A stretch of DNA of 64,000 nucleotides from Scleromatobacter sp039920745 (GCA_039920745.1 JBDSDD010000049.1:39404-103403), one strand, 5' to 3'. Counted from the first letter of the stretch, positions 29,101 to 37,125 are shown. Translations and numbers: made by a program. The notes: generated from the sequence alone by a model not told the origin.

Positions 29101-29496
29101 GACGCACAAGGTGCCGACGCGGTGTCCACCGCTGAGCACGATGGGGGCGCCCGCATAGAACCGAATCCCGGGCTTGTCGGTGACGAGCGGGTTGTCATGG
29201 AACCGAACGTCCATGCGAGCATCCGGCACCTCGAAAAGATCGGCACCCAGAACCGCGTGCGAGCAAAACGCGATCTCGCGGGTGGTTTCTGCGACACCAG
29301 ATAGCCCGACATTCGCCTTGAACCATTGCCGGCTGCTGTCAATGAGGCTGATCAGTGAGATGGGAACGCCGCAAACATGCGATGCGACATCCACCAGCGC
29401 CTCAAATTCGGCCTCCGCGGCGCTGTCCAGGACTTGAAGATCATCAAGAGCCTGAAGCGTTGCGATTTCGTCGGGGCGAAGCGGGGCAGTCTGCAT
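26122..29496 (-). CDS. GAF-PAS-GGDEF-EAL cyclic di-GMP signalling protein
   Basis: 1124 residues, no membrane segment. GAF domain about 20-165 (CGVPISLISLIDSSRQWFKA); PAS repeats about 170-295, 300-415, 430-555 and 560-680 (for example VIGVDALGLIKRWNPAAERLFG, WSPEMYRIYGIDP, VITTDARGQVTWLNPVAERM); GGDEF about 690-855 with intact ARLGGDEFAVIL; EAL about 870-1120. The EAL motif reads EVLIR, but VNLSG, IEITET, ALDDFGAG, ILKIDGQFIKDL, EFVET and AQGF keep the metal and catalytic residues, so phosphodiesterase activity is plausible. Redox, light or ligand sensing through PAS/GAF cannot be decided. The gene looks less GC-rich than its flanks. Confidence 0.92.
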   Translation of the reverse strand: MQTAPLRPDEIATLQALDDLQVLDSAAEAEFEALVDVASHVCGVPISLISLIDSSRQWFKANVGLSGVAETTREIAFCSHAVLGADLFEVPDARMDVRFHDNPLVTDKPGIRFYAGAPIVLSGGHRVGTLCVIDREPRRLNDHQRRVLTQLSIVAGRALEGRLALRMAGESARRNAQASAVLEHSSDAVIGVDALGLIKRWNPAAERLFGHAPGEAIGRLVTMLVPVEQQAQELSAFERLRDDVQSYESVRRKANGSLVQVAVTLVPEFGNDGLMVGATKFVRDVTAQRVATAALEKSEADLRLVLNTVPSMVAYWDSDLRCRFANRAYEKWFGRTPETMVGMHIRDLLGPTLFGMNRVFIDGALAGSAQTFERAIACPDGVTRFSLAQYVPDVVDGVVNGFLAQMSDVSQLKGIETALRTEIELRETQQRDLQTLARSLEQAQQLGRIGSWEWHADTDTTTWSPEMYRIYGIDPAKSAPKLAEREPYFTPESWKALASAVARAQQFGEPFSLELQLPHADGTSTWLDARGETMRNEQGRVVLLRGTAQDITDRKRLMAEVSDQHQLLKVTLRSIGDAVITTDARGQVTWLNPVAERMTGWLCEEAIGMSLEQVFHILHEETRLPSRLPIAICIAENAVVGLQDRTILVSRDGREFGIEDSASPIRDDNGELRGAVLVFHDVTEQRRMSGEMTFRATHDALTGLVNRAEFEARLQRALEKAYDDNVEHSLMYIDLDQFKLVNDACGHAAGDLLLKQVTQLLQDTVRNRDTLARLGGDEFAVILEHCHTEQARRVAEKICERLDEYRFLHDGRRFRIGASIGLIPLDRRWRSPAAAMQAADTSCYAAKEEGRNRVHVWFDTDLAMQARQGEAQWAARLEQALDEDRFVLFAQRIHPIGVPSTQIHAEVLIRLRDERGGIILPGAFLPAAERFHLATRIDRWVLRHVVARLTSMTTLADVGLLSVNLSGQSVGDRAFHRQAVDLLTSAGQEVCRSLCIEITETAAITNMGDATSFITQLRELGVRIALDDFGAGASSFGYLKSLHVDILKIDGQFIKDLTTDALNDAAVRCFVDVAAVMGLKTVAEFVETQNVLVRLQEIGVNYAQGFLLDRPCLLEDVLKASADQ

Positions 29497-29645
29497 TCGA
29501 TACCTTCAAGCGCCGAAGACGCCAGTGAACCGGATCTTGCACCCTCCTGTACTATTTCGATCGAAGAAATTGGTGACCAAGGCAGTGAGTACGAGGCCCG
29601 GCCGGGGCGCTCCCGCTGAAGGCCGTGCAGAGACGGTGACCCGAC

Positions 29646-29900
29646 TTACTTCTTGGGTGCTGCGGAAGCAGCCGGCGCAGTCGCTGCGGCGTCGTCCTTG
29701 AGCCAAGTCCCCATGTCGGCCATGCATGCCTTCTTGGTTTTGCTCATGTCCATGGTGCCGTCGGACTGCTTGCAGTGATGGTTCTGGCGCGTTCCGGTGC
29801 CCTTGGCTGGTGCGGAGGCAGGCGTCCCGGCGAACGCTATGGTGCCGCAGGCAAGGGAGGCCGAGACCAGAACGATGCGCAGCAGATTCTTGGAATTCAT
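29646..29900 (-). CDS. Small secreted protein with two-cysteine core
   Basis: 84 residues. The ATG at 29900 is preceded by AAGGA six bases away; a TTG two codons earlier directly abuts that site. Signal peptide LLRIVLVSASLACGTIAFAG. The mature 60 residues are Ala/Thr/Lys-rich with NHHCKQSDGTMDMSKTKKAC, so one possible disulfide, and a disordered Ala-rich tail. No family recognised; its size and Cys-x-Lys pattern recall PsiF-like small exported proteins only loosely. Confidence 0.6.
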   Translation of the reverse strand: MNSKNLLRIVLVSASLACGTIAFAGTPASAPAKGTGTRQNHHCKQSDGTMDMSKTKKACMADMGTWLKDDAAATAPAASAAPKK

Positions 29901-30265
29901 CTTCAATCCTTAGGTGTGATCCTTGAAAGGGTTGCGGAAGAATGTACGGCGGCTCGAAACGGCCGTCGGCGCCAAGCATGGCAGCCTGCTATGAAGCCGC
30001 CATTCGCGACGGTCGGCACCTGGACGGCTGCGAGCCTTCGACGGTGCGCCAGTTGAGATGCTACGAGCCTACATCCAAGGCGACGCTCGACAACAGATGA
30101 CAGCGGTCGCACTTGAAGTCGAACAGAGAGTGGAGGGGCGATGCAAGATGCCACTCGCCCGCGCACCCTGGACACCGACGCGCGACCTCCGTCCGATAGC
30201 TTCGACCGTGCCCTCGATAGAAGTAGTAGTAAAACGGGCCACTTACGGTTTGGAAATCCGAATCA
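29901..30265. other. Non-coding stretch of 365 bases, possible dispersed element
   Basis: No open frame here looks like a protein. The stretch containing CCATTCGCGACGGTCGGCAC (about 30000) and GCCAGTTGAGATGCTACGAG (about 30048) looks like a kind of sequence I associate with repeated intergenic elements in related genomes, but no second copy is in this window. Confidence 0.3.
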
Positions 30266-30742
30266 CTAGTTCGCTACCAAAAGATCGATAGTCGCCACTT
30301 GCGAGGAATCGGTCTTGGAGGTGACATAGATCGTTATAGGAATGAACGACCCGGGCGGCGCCGAAGAAGACACCGCCAAAACAAGGTGAGAGTCGCCAAC
30401 CGCGGTCTCATTCAGGCGCGCGCCTTCATACACCACGGTGGCACCGGGCGACGCGGCAATATTGGCGCTCGCACCGGCGGAAAAGTCCCAATACACCGGT
30501 CCGTCCGTGTCAAGCTCGAAGGCATCACCAGCAACGACCGAAATTGTTTGGGACTCGCCCGGGTATACGTCGAGATTCGAAATGCGAGCGCCGTTGATCA
30601 TGGCTGTTACAGCAAAATCGGGAGGGGGTGGTCCAACTGGCACAGTGACCCCGATGTCGATGCTGCCGCCGCCGCCGCAGCCCGAAAGTGCGAGAGTGAG
30701 TGCTGTGGCAAAAATGGCTGTGGTTGCAAAGCGGTTGATCAT
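30266..30742 (-). CDS. Lipoprotein, Ig-like beta domain, unknown function
   Basis: 158 residues from the ATG at 30742. Signal peptide TTAIFATALTLALSGCGGGG with lipobox LSGC. After a Gly-rich linker and a Pro stretch comes a beta-rich domain (AVTAMINGARISNLDVYPG, TISVVAGDAFELDTDGPVYW, VVYEGARLNETAVGD, ITIYVTSK) resembling bacterial Ig-like folds. Base composition is lower in GC than the chromosome around it. Probably a cell-surface or outer-membrane-anchored protein. Confidence 0.72.
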   Translation of the reverse strand: MINRFATTAIFATALTLALSGCGGGGSIDIGVTVPVGPPPPDFAVTAMINGARISNLDVYPGESQTISVVAGDAFELDTDGPVYWDFSAGASANIAASPGATVVYEGARLNETAVGDSHLVLAVSSSAPPGSFIPITIYVTSKTDSSQVATIDLLVAN

Positions 30743-30928
30743 GTGATTTTCCAAGAGGGGTACGGCCTGCCCGTTCACCCTTAACGCATGAGTCGCCCAC
30801 TCGGATGGCAGCTTTGCAAAGGTTCACACAGATCAACATCTTGTCGCCCAGCGCGTGACCCCTGACGATCTTGCTTTGGCTCATCCGTGGACTCTAAACC
30901 AGGGCGGCCCAACGTCGCGCTGGTGGGC

Positions 30929-31300
30929 TCAGCCCTCGGCCTTGTGGCACACCGCCTCGACGTTGTGCCCGTCCGGCCCGATGACGAAGGCCGCGTAGTA
31001 GTTCGGGTGGTACTTCGGGCGCAGGCCCGGGCCGCCGTTGTCCTGGGCGCCGGCCGCCAACGCCGCGGCGTGGAAGGCGCGCACCTGGGCGCGGGTGGCG
31101 GCCGTGAAGGCCAGGTGCAGGCGCGCCGGCTTGTCGTCGGTGTGGAACAGGCACAGGGACGAATCGTTGCCCTCGGCGCACATCTCGATGCCCAGCGGCC
31201 CCTCGTTGACGCTGGCGACGCCCAGCGGCTCGAGCGCGCGCAGGAAGAACGTCTTGCTCGCGGCGTAGTCGCTGACGCCGATGACGACGTGGTCGAACAT
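30929..31300 (-). CDS. VOC/glyoxalase-superfamily protein
   Basis: 123 residues, AGGAGAA ahead of the ATG at 31300. MFDHVVIGVSDYAASKTFFL opens with the first-site His; LHLAFTA and IGPDGHNVEAVCH near the end fit the second module. These are typical of small VOC proteins annotated as glyoxalase/bleomycin-resistance/dioxygenase. Substrate unknown. The P-loop protein lies downstream on the chromosome map but upstream in transcription, with 53 bases between. Confidence 0.82.
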   Translation of the reverse strand: MFDHVVIGVSDYAASKTFFLRALEPLGVASVNEGPLGIEMCAEGNDSSLCLFHTDDKPARLHLAFTAATRAQVRAFHAAALAAGAQDNGGPGLRPKYHPNYYAAFVIGPDGHNVEAVCHKAEG

Positions 31301-31353
31301 GGGTTCTCCTGGAGATCGAAGGGACGCGCGCGTGACGCGGCGCGGACGTGCCT

Positions 31354-31959
31354 TCAGCGCGCCAGCGAGCCCGTTCGCGCGCGGGCGCGCGCGCGAGACG
31401 TGGCGGACGCGGCCAGCCATGCGCTCTGCATCACCTCGAGCTCGGCGAGCCGGGTGACCAGACGCTTGGGGCCTTGGTACCCATCGAACACGGCGCGGTG
31501 GCCGGCGAGCGACATCGAGCCGTCGAGGTCGTAGTAGGAGCGCACCCAGCCGAGCAGGTGCTCGAGGTGATCGTCCTGCGCACGCTCGGTGCGGTACTTG
31601 TGCGGCTCCCACGGCCGGTTGCGGCAGTTGGCGATGCAGACCTCCTGGCCCGGCTCGAGGAAGATCAGCAGCGGGCCGTTGGGCAGCGCCGCCTCGACCA
31701 GGTCGCCGTAGCAGCCGTCGATGACCCAGTCGTCGGACTCGCGGCAGAACTGGGCGAGGTCGGCGAACACGAGTTCGTCGGGCCGCTCCACGGCCACCAG
31801 GTCGGGCTCCCACACGAGCGTGTCGAGATCGAGCATCGGCATGACCTGCGTACGGGCGAGCGACTTCGCGAGCGTCGATTTGCCCGATCCAGCGTTGCCG
31901 AGTATGACGATGCGCATCCGGAGGTGTGTGGTGACGACTTCGGTATTGTCCTCGACCAT
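31354..31959 (-). CDS. P-loop nucleotide kinase-like protein
   Basis: 201 residues from the ATG at 31959, which has GGAGGTGA upstream; the family-typical start would be an internal ATG at 31917 (MRIVILGNAGSGKST), which has none. Walker A GNAGSGKST, then PMLDLDTLVWEPD and DWVIDGCYGDL, the adenylate-kinase-like 'topology modulation' pattern. A Arg/Ala-rich C-terminal tail (SRARARARTGSLAR) is unusual. Substrate unknown, perhaps a nucleoside or sugar phosphate acceptor. Confidence 0.75.
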   Translation of the reverse strand: MVEDNTEVVTTHLRMRIVILGNAGSGKSTLAKSLARTQVMPMLDLDTLVWEPDLVAVERPDELVFADLAQFCRESDDWVIDGCYGDLVEAALPNGPLLIFLEPGQEVCIANCRNRPWEPHKYRTERAQDDHLEHLLGWVRSYYDLDGSMSLAGHRAVFDGYQGPKRLVTRLAELEVMQSAWLAASATSRARARARTGSLAR

Positions 31960-32104
31960 GGCCTGCAAGTCACCTCCGCGTTTCTCAGGGTTTGCCTGAC
32001 GCAAAGGTCGCCTTCGTGACCGTCGACGATGCCAAGGCTGTCACCCCGTTGTCACGTCGGCCCTCCAGCATCGCGCGGTTGTCACGACAAGAGGGACTTT
32101 GACC

Positions 32105-32329
32105 ATGAACACCATCGCCGGCTCCGCCGCGCTCGCTGGCGGCGCAGACGCCCCCAGCCGTCCGCGTCTCGATCGCAAGGCCGGCAAGGGCAGTTGGGCG
32201 ATCTTCGCCGGCCTGCTGCTGGCGGGCCTGGGCTACATGGCCTGCAGCATCGCCACCGCCTACGCCAGCAGTGGCGAGCAGGCGACCGCCACCTGGCCTT
32301 TCGTGTTGCTGGTCAAGAGCGCCCCATGA
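32105..32329 (+). CDS. 74-residue membrane protein, apparent N-terminal stub of a PiT phosphate transporter
   Basis: The sequence RLDRKAGKGSWAIFAGLLLAG then LGYMACSIATAYASSG and TATWPFVLL resembles, from memory, the first ~70 residues of the long PiT-type phosphate transporters of Burkholderiales, in which the pore domain (with its FVNGFHDTAN motif) follows. Here the frame ends in VKSAP and a TGA that overlaps the PPK2 start (ATGA). One membrane helix (about residues 32-54) remains. Either a deletion removed the rest of the transporter or the stub is kept as a small membrane partner or leader peptide for PPK2. The start ATG at 32105 has GAGGGA upstream. Confidence 0.55.
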   Translation: MNTIAGSAALAGGADAPSRPRLDRKAGKGSWAIFAGLLLAGLGYMACSIATAYASSGEQATATWPFVLLVKSAP

Positions 32330-33243
32330 ATGCACTGTTCGACCAGGACGCGATGCGCCGTCGCATCGAGCGCGAGCTCATCGACGGCTACGACGAGGAA
32401 ATCGAGATGGAGATGGAAGACCGTCTCGTCGCTGACCCGCTGGACGCCAGCGGCGAGGATGCGGCCGAGCGCGTGCGCTATTTCCGCGAACTGTTCCGCC
32501 TGCAGGGCGAACTCGTCAAGTTGCAGGACTGGGTCTCCAGCACGCGACAGAAGGTCGTGATCCTGTTCGAGGGCCGCGACGCCGCCGGCAAGGGTGGCGT
32601 GATCAAGCGCATCACGCAACGCCTGAACCCGCGCGTCTGCCGCACAGTCGCCCTGCCCGCACCCAACGACCGTGAACGCACGCAGTGGTACTTCCAGCGC
32701 TACGCCGCACACCTGCCGGCCGCCGGCGAGATCGTGCTGTTCGACCGCAGCTGGTACAACCGCGCCGGCGTCGAGCGCGTGATGGGCTTCTGCACCGACG
32801 AGGAGTACGAAGAGTTCTTCCGCTCGGTGCCGGCCTTCGAGAGCATGCTGCAACGTTCGGGCATCAAGCTGATCAAGTACTGGTTCTCGATCACCGACGA
32901 CGAACAGGAACTGCGCTTCCTGGGCCGCATCCACGACCCGCTCAAGCAGTGGAAGCTGAGCCCGATGGACCTGGAAAGCCGCCGTCTGTGGGAGGAGTAC
33001 ACCAAGGCCAAGGAAGTGATGCTGGAGCGCACCCACTGCGCCGAATCGCCATGGTGGGTCGTGCAGGCCGTCGACAAGAAGCTCGCGCGCCTCAACTGCA
33101 TCCACCACTTGCTGGCGCAGTTCCCCTACACCGAGGTCGAACACCCGGCCGTGCACCTGCCGGAGCGCCAGCGCCACGAGGCCTACGCGCGCCAGGCGGT
33201 GCCTGACGAGATGGTGGTGCCGGACTTCTACGCCAGGCAATGA
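32326..33243 (+). CDS. ppk2: Polyphosphate kinase 2 (class I)
   Basis: 305 residues. Walker A EGRDAAGKGG at 82-91, FDRSWYNRAGVE (Walker B/lid) at about 139-150, and EYEEFFRSVPAFE typical of PPK2. It moves phosphate between polyphosphate and nucleoside diphosphates, usually favouring NTP synthesis from polyphosphate. One domain only, so class I. The ATG overlaps the stop of the 74-residue membrane protein, so its translation probably depends on ribosomes arriving from that gene. Confidence 0.92.
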   Translation: MNALFDQDAMRRRIERELIDGYDEEIEMEMEDRLVADPLDASGEDAAERVRYFRELFRLQGELVKLQDWVSSTRQKVVILFEGRDAAGKGGVIKRITQRLNPRVCRTVALPAPNDRERTQWYFQRYAAHLPAAGEIVLFDRSWYNRAGVERVMGFCTDEEYEEFFRSVPAFESMLQRSGIKLIKYWFSITDDEQELRFLGRIHDPLKQWKLSPMDLESRRLWEEYTKAKEVMLERTHCAESPWWVVQAVDKKLARLNCIHHLLAQFPYTEVEHPAVHLPERQRHEAYARQAVPDEMVVPDFYARQ

Positions 33244-33397
33244 CCGCTGCGGCTGGCCAACGGGCCGCGTCTTCTTCGGGAGGCGCGGAGGGCTTCCCTT
33301 TGGTGCACGATTTCCAAAGCCATGACGAGTCGTAAGGGCTGTCGCTGCGAACCTATCATCGCCGCACTCCCCCAGACATCCACCAGGAATCACTCCC

Positions 33398-34471
33398 ATG
33401 CTGTTCGACCCGATCCAGATCCGCACGCTCTCGCTGGCCAACCGCACCGTGATGTCGCCGATGACGCGCAGCCGGGCCGTCGAGGCCAACACCCCCAACG
33501 CGCTGATGGCCGAGTACTACGCACAGCGCGCCGGCGCCGGCCTGATCGTGACCGAGGGCACGTCGCCGTCACCCAACGGCCTGGGGTATGCGCGTATCCC
33601 GGGGCTGTTCAACGCCGAGCAGGTCGCCGGCTGGAAGCTGGTGACCGATGCGGTGCATGCCGCTGGCGGCAAGATCGTGGTGCAGCTGATGCACACCGGG
33701 CGCGTGACGCACGTGGCCAACCTGCCGGCGGGGGCCGAGATCGTCGGCGTGACTGATGCCGTGTGCCCCGGCCAGATGTACACCGATTCGCAAGGCATGC
33801 AGGACTACTCCGTGCCGCGCCCGATGACCGAAGGCGACATCGCACACGCCGTGGCGGAGTACGCGCAGTCGGCCCGTCTCGCGATCGAAGCCGGCTTCGA
33901 CGGCATCGAGCTGCATGCGGCCAACGGCTACCTGATCGAGCAGTTCCTGAACCCGAACATCAACACCCGCACCGATCGCTACGGCGCCACGCCGGAAGGC
34001 CGCAACCGCTTCGCGCTGGAAGTGGCGCGCGCCGCCACCGCGGCCATCGGAGCCGACAAGGTGGGCATCCGCCTGTCCCCGTACGGCGTGTTCAACGGCA
34101 CGGGCCCGTTCGCCGACATCGACGCGCAATACCAGGCGCTGGCCGAAGGCCTGTCCGGCCTGGGCCTGCTCTACATCCACGTGCTCGACCACTCGGCGAT
34201 GGGCGCGCCGGCCGTACCTGCCGAGATCAAGGCCGCGCTGCGCGAGAGCTTCGACGGCCCGTTCATCGCCGCCGGCGGCTTCAACCACGGCAGCGCGGAA
34301 CAGGTGCTCGCGTCCAAGCAGGCTGACCTCGTCGCTTTCGGCCGCCCATTCATGGCCAACCCGGATCTGGTCGCGCGCATGAAGGCCGACGCGCCGATGA
34401 ACGCCATCGACATGGACACCGCCTACACGCCGGGCGCCAAGGGCTACACCGACTACCCGACGCGCGGGTAA
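33398..34471 (+). CDS. NemA-like old yellow enzyme (ene-reductase)
   Basis: 357 residues, FMN-binding TIM barrel. MSPMTRSRA (Thr at the flavin), QLMHTGRVTH, the substrate-anion pair in ELHAANGYLIEQFLNPNIN, and DRYGATPEGRNRFALEV are the NemA/OYE1-type signatures, distinct from the Cys-containing YqjM branch at 2976. It reduces N-ethylmaleimide-like, enone or nitrate-ester substrates with NAD(P)H. GGAAT upstream of the ATG. Monocistronic; converges on zntB. Confidence 0.92.
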   Translation: MLFDPIQIRTLSLANRTVMSPMTRSRAVEANTPNALMAEYYAQRAGAGLIVTEGTSPSPNGLGYARIPGLFNAEQVAGWKLVTDAVHAAGGKIVVQLMHTGRVTHVANLPAGAEIVGVTDAVCPGQMYTDSQGMQDYSVPRPMTEGDIAHAVAEYAQSARLAIEAGFDGIELHAANGYLIEQFLNPNINTRTDRYGATPEGRNRFALEVARAATAAIGADKVGIRLSPYGVFNGTGPFADIDAQYQALAEGLSGLGLLYIHVLDHSAMGAPAVPAEIKAALRESFDGPFIAAGGFNHGSAEQVLASKQADLVAFGRPFMANPDLVARMKADAPMNAIDMDTAYTPGAKGYTDYPTRG

Positions 34472-34492
34472 GAGGCGGGCGGCGTCGCGACC

Positions 34493-35569
34493 TCAGTCGC
34501 GGCGCCGGAACGCCAGCCAGCCGGCCAGCGCGGTAAAGCCCACCACCACCGCGGCCACCCAGAAAAAGCCGTGCGGATCACCCGCCAGCGGGATGCCGCC
34601 GACGTTCATGCCCAGCAGGCCGGCGACGAGGTTGATCGGCAGCGCCAGCACCGTCACCACCGTCAACGTGAACACGCTGGAGTTGGTGTGCTCGCCCACC
34701 TGTGCGGCGATCTCGTCCTGCAGCAGCTTGATGCGCTCCTGCAGTGCCGCGAGGTCGCGCAGCACCAGCGAAAACTCCTCGGTGGCCTGGCGCAGCGCGT
34801 CGAGGTCGACGTCGTCCGTCCACGGCGGCGGCTGGCGCAGCAGGCGAAACAGCGCGCCCGGCTCGGGCGCCAGCAGGCGTTGCAGGCGCACCAGCACGCG
34901 GCGCAGCCGGCCCAGATCCTCGCGCTTGTCGCCGAGACGGCCGACCAGCAGCTTGTCCTCCACCTCGTCGACCTGCAGCGTGGCCTGGCGCACGAGGCGC
35001 ACCATCACGTCGCCCTGGTCGCGCAGCAGCCGGTCGAGGAACAGCACCGATGAGCGGAACGTGATGCCCTGGCGAACGGCCAGGCGCAGGCGGTCGATGG
35101 AGCGCAGCGGATGCACGCGCGCGGTGATCGCCATGCGCGGGCCGACGTTGACCCACAGCGTCTCGATCTGCGACGGGTCGAACGAGAACTCGAAGGACAC
35201 ATCGTTGACGACGGCCACCAGGGTGTCGCGCGCGTCCTCGATGCGGGTGGAGCGCGAGCCTTCGTGCAGTGCCTCGAAGAACTCGGGCGCGACCGCCAGG
35301 TTCTGCGCGATCCAGGGCTCGGCCCCGGCATCGGTGAGATTGAAGTGCAGCCAGATGAAGTCGCCCTTTGCGGCCGCCTCGTCGGCGAGCCAGGCCAGCG
35401 CGCCGGCGAGGTCGATGGCGACGCCCGCACTGCCGCCGGCGAACAGGTAGCCGCAGATCAGGCCGTTGGGATCGGAGCCGTAGCGGATGTCCATGAATGC
35501 GGGAGTCGGCCTGCGGTTGGCGTCGGGTGACGTGCCGGATGGTTCGGCAAACTTCTCATCCTCACTCAT
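34493..35569 (-). CDS. zntB: CorA-family zinc transporter ZntB
   Basis: 358 residues. A large cytoplasmic funnel domain (about 1-290, rich in long helices with many Arg/Glu) precedes two C-terminal membrane helices (VFTLTVVTVLALPINLVAGL and FFWVAAVVVGFTALAGWLAF) joined by the pore-mouth signature GMNVGGIP. The family moves Mg2+, Co2+ or, for ZntB, Zn2+; the N-terminal layout (LICGYLFAGG, WLHFNL, IEDARDTLVAVVNDVSFEF) fits ZntB. Direction of transport is still debated for ZntB. Confidence 0.88.
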   Translation of the reverse strand: MSEDEKFAEPSGTSPDANRRPTPAFMDIRYGSDPNGLICGYLFAGGSAGVAIDLAGALAWLADEAAAKGDFIWLHFNLTDAGAEPWIAQNLAVAPEFFEALHEGSRSTRIEDARDTLVAVVNDVSFEFSFDPSQIETLWVNVGPRMAITARVHPLRSIDRLRLAVRQGITFRSSVLFLDRLLRDQGDVMVRLVRQATLQVDEVEDKLLVGRLGDKREDLGRLRRVLVRLQRLLAPEPGALFRLLRQPPPWTDDVDLDALRQATEEFSLVLRDLAALQERIKLLQDEIAAQVGEHTNSSVFTLTVVTVLALPINLVAGLLGMNVGGIPLAGDPHGFFWVAAVVVGFTALAGWLAFRRRD

Positions 35570-35686
35570 TGCTGTGACCTCCCCATGACGACCCGGTGGA
35601 TGGTATCGCGCGGCCGGACACGGAGTTACACGCGCATGGCAAGATCGACGCCATCGACACCTCCGTGTCCACTCCGATCACACCGC

Positions 35687-36892
35687 ATGAATGTCCTTCT
35701 CCGAGCGGCGACCGCCCTCGCCGCGACGGCCTGCTGCCTGTGCGCCAGCGCCGCCGATATGCCGTCCGCCCCGCCATCCGCCGCCGCTGCTGCTGCCGGC
35801 AAGTGCGCGGCACCCGGCGCCGATCGCGCAGCCAACCATGCTTGCGCCGTGAGCCTGGCCGTGCATGCGGACGCCGAACGCAAGGCGGGCCGCAACGACG
35901 CCGCACTGGCCGCGTTCGCGCGCGCCGACCAGTTCGCACCCGAGGACCTGCGTTTCCAGATGGCCGCCGCCAGCCTCAAGCTCAAGCTCGCCAACCAGCT
36001 GACGCCCGCCGGCATCGACAGCGCCTCCAGGGCTGCGCCCGCCGACATCGGCCTGGCGATGATGCACGCCGAGCTCTCGATGGCCAAGAAGGATTTCGTC
36101 GCCGGCATCGCCGACCTCGACCGCGTGCTCGCCGCGCGCCCCGGTGCCACGATGGCCTGGGAGCTGCGCGCCACCGCCAACGTGGCGCGCGCCGACTTCG
36201 ACGCCGCGCGCGGCGACGTCGACCAGGCGCTGAAGCTGGAGCCCAAGGCGCCAGTCACCCTGCGCCTGCGCGGCATCTTGCGCAACAACACCGGCGACTA
36301 CACCGGCGCGCTGGACGACTACCGCGCCGCGCATGCGCTCGCGCCACGTGCCGAGGATCCGTTCGTGGTCGGCTCGACGCAGTTCCTGGCGCGCCAGTTC
36401 AGCGAGGCGGCGGCGACGATGGCCAAGCGGGCGCCGCCTGCGCCGGACGGTACCTATTGGCGACTGTGGCGCTTCCTGGCGCTCGCGCACCTGACGGGCA
36501 TCGAGCGCGCCAGCGGCAGCCTGGGCCCCGGCACGCCGCCGGGCCAGGGCGTGGTGTGGCCGGGCTCGGTGGTCGACTTCTACATCGGCCACATCGACGC
36601 GGCGACGCTGCTCGACGCGGCGAAGAAGTCGCAGGACGCGCGCGACCTGTCGCAGGTCTGCGAGGCCCACTTCTACATGGCCGAGGACGCGCTGCTGCGC
36701 CAGCGCGGCGACGCCATCACGCTGTTTCGCAAGGCCGTGCAGACCTGCCCCAAGAACTTCCACGAATACGAGGGCGCGGTGTCCGAACTTCGCGCCGCGG
36801 GCGTGCCGCTGGCGGCGCCGGGGCCGACGCTGGCCGCGGCCGCCGCATCGGCTGCGCCCCCCCGCTCCTCTGCTGCTTCAGCCACGCACTGA
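35687..36892 (+). CDS. Secreted TPR-repeat protein
   Basis: 401 residues from the ATG at 35687. Signal peptide LLRAATALAATACCLCASAAD. Tetratricopeptide-like helices run from about residue 55 to 240 (AFARADQFAPEDLRFQMAAA, IADLDRVLAARPGATMAWELR, DQALKLEPKAPVTLRLRG, ALDDYRAAHALAP), then helical sequence to an Ala-rich tail. It probably works in the periplasm as a binding scaffold. No catalytic motif; no operon partner. Confidence 0.8.
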   Translation: MNVLLRAATALAATACCLCASAADMPSAPPSAAAAAAGKCAAPGADRAANHACAVSLAVHADAERKAGRNDAALAAFARADQFAPEDLRFQMAAASLKLKLANQLTPAGIDSASRAAPADIGLAMMHAELSMAKKDFVAGIADLDRVLAARPGATMAWELRATANVARADFDAARGDVDQALKLEPKAPVTLRLRGILRNNTGDYTGALDDYRAAHALAPRAEDPFVVGSTQFLARQFSEAAATMAKRAPPAPDGTYWRLWRFLALAHLTGIERASGSLGPGTPPGQGVVWPGSVVDFYIGHIDAATLLDAAKKSQDARDLSQVCEAHFYMAEDALLRQRGDAITLFRKAVQTCPKNFHEYEGAVSELRAAGVPLAAPGPTLAAAAASAAPPRSSAASATH

Positions 36893-36899
36893 GCTCACG

Positions 36900-37125
36900 T
36901 CAGCTCGGTGCTGCAGGCGGCGTCGCGTTGGGGAACACAGGTTGGCCGTTGGCCGACAGCCCGCCGCCGTGCGCCGGCTGCATGTGCGTGATGAAGATGT
37001 CGTCGACCTGCTCGGCCCGAGCAGATCGACGATCACGCCAGGATCAGCATCAGCGCGGCGACACCGTCGCTCGCAGGGCCGGACTGGCGCTTCGCCGGCA
37101 CCAAGCGCAACACCGCGCTGCGCGC
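36900..37125 (-). pseudogene. Remnant of an MBL-fold hydrolase, paralogue of the 42649 gene
   Basis: Read on the minus strand, EQVDDIFITHMQPAHGGGLSA is followed by NGQPVFPNATPPAAPS and a stop at 36900-36902. This aligns with DQVDDIFITHMHGDHVGGLSH of the intact gene, but the metal-binding HMHGDH is replaced by HMQPAH and the frame upstream is broken (the LRLVPAKRQSGPASD part is in another frame, ended by TGA). Thirty bases at 36981-37010 are identical to 43189-43218. So this is a truncated, frameshifted duplicate or a relic of a related gene. Confidence 0.72.
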
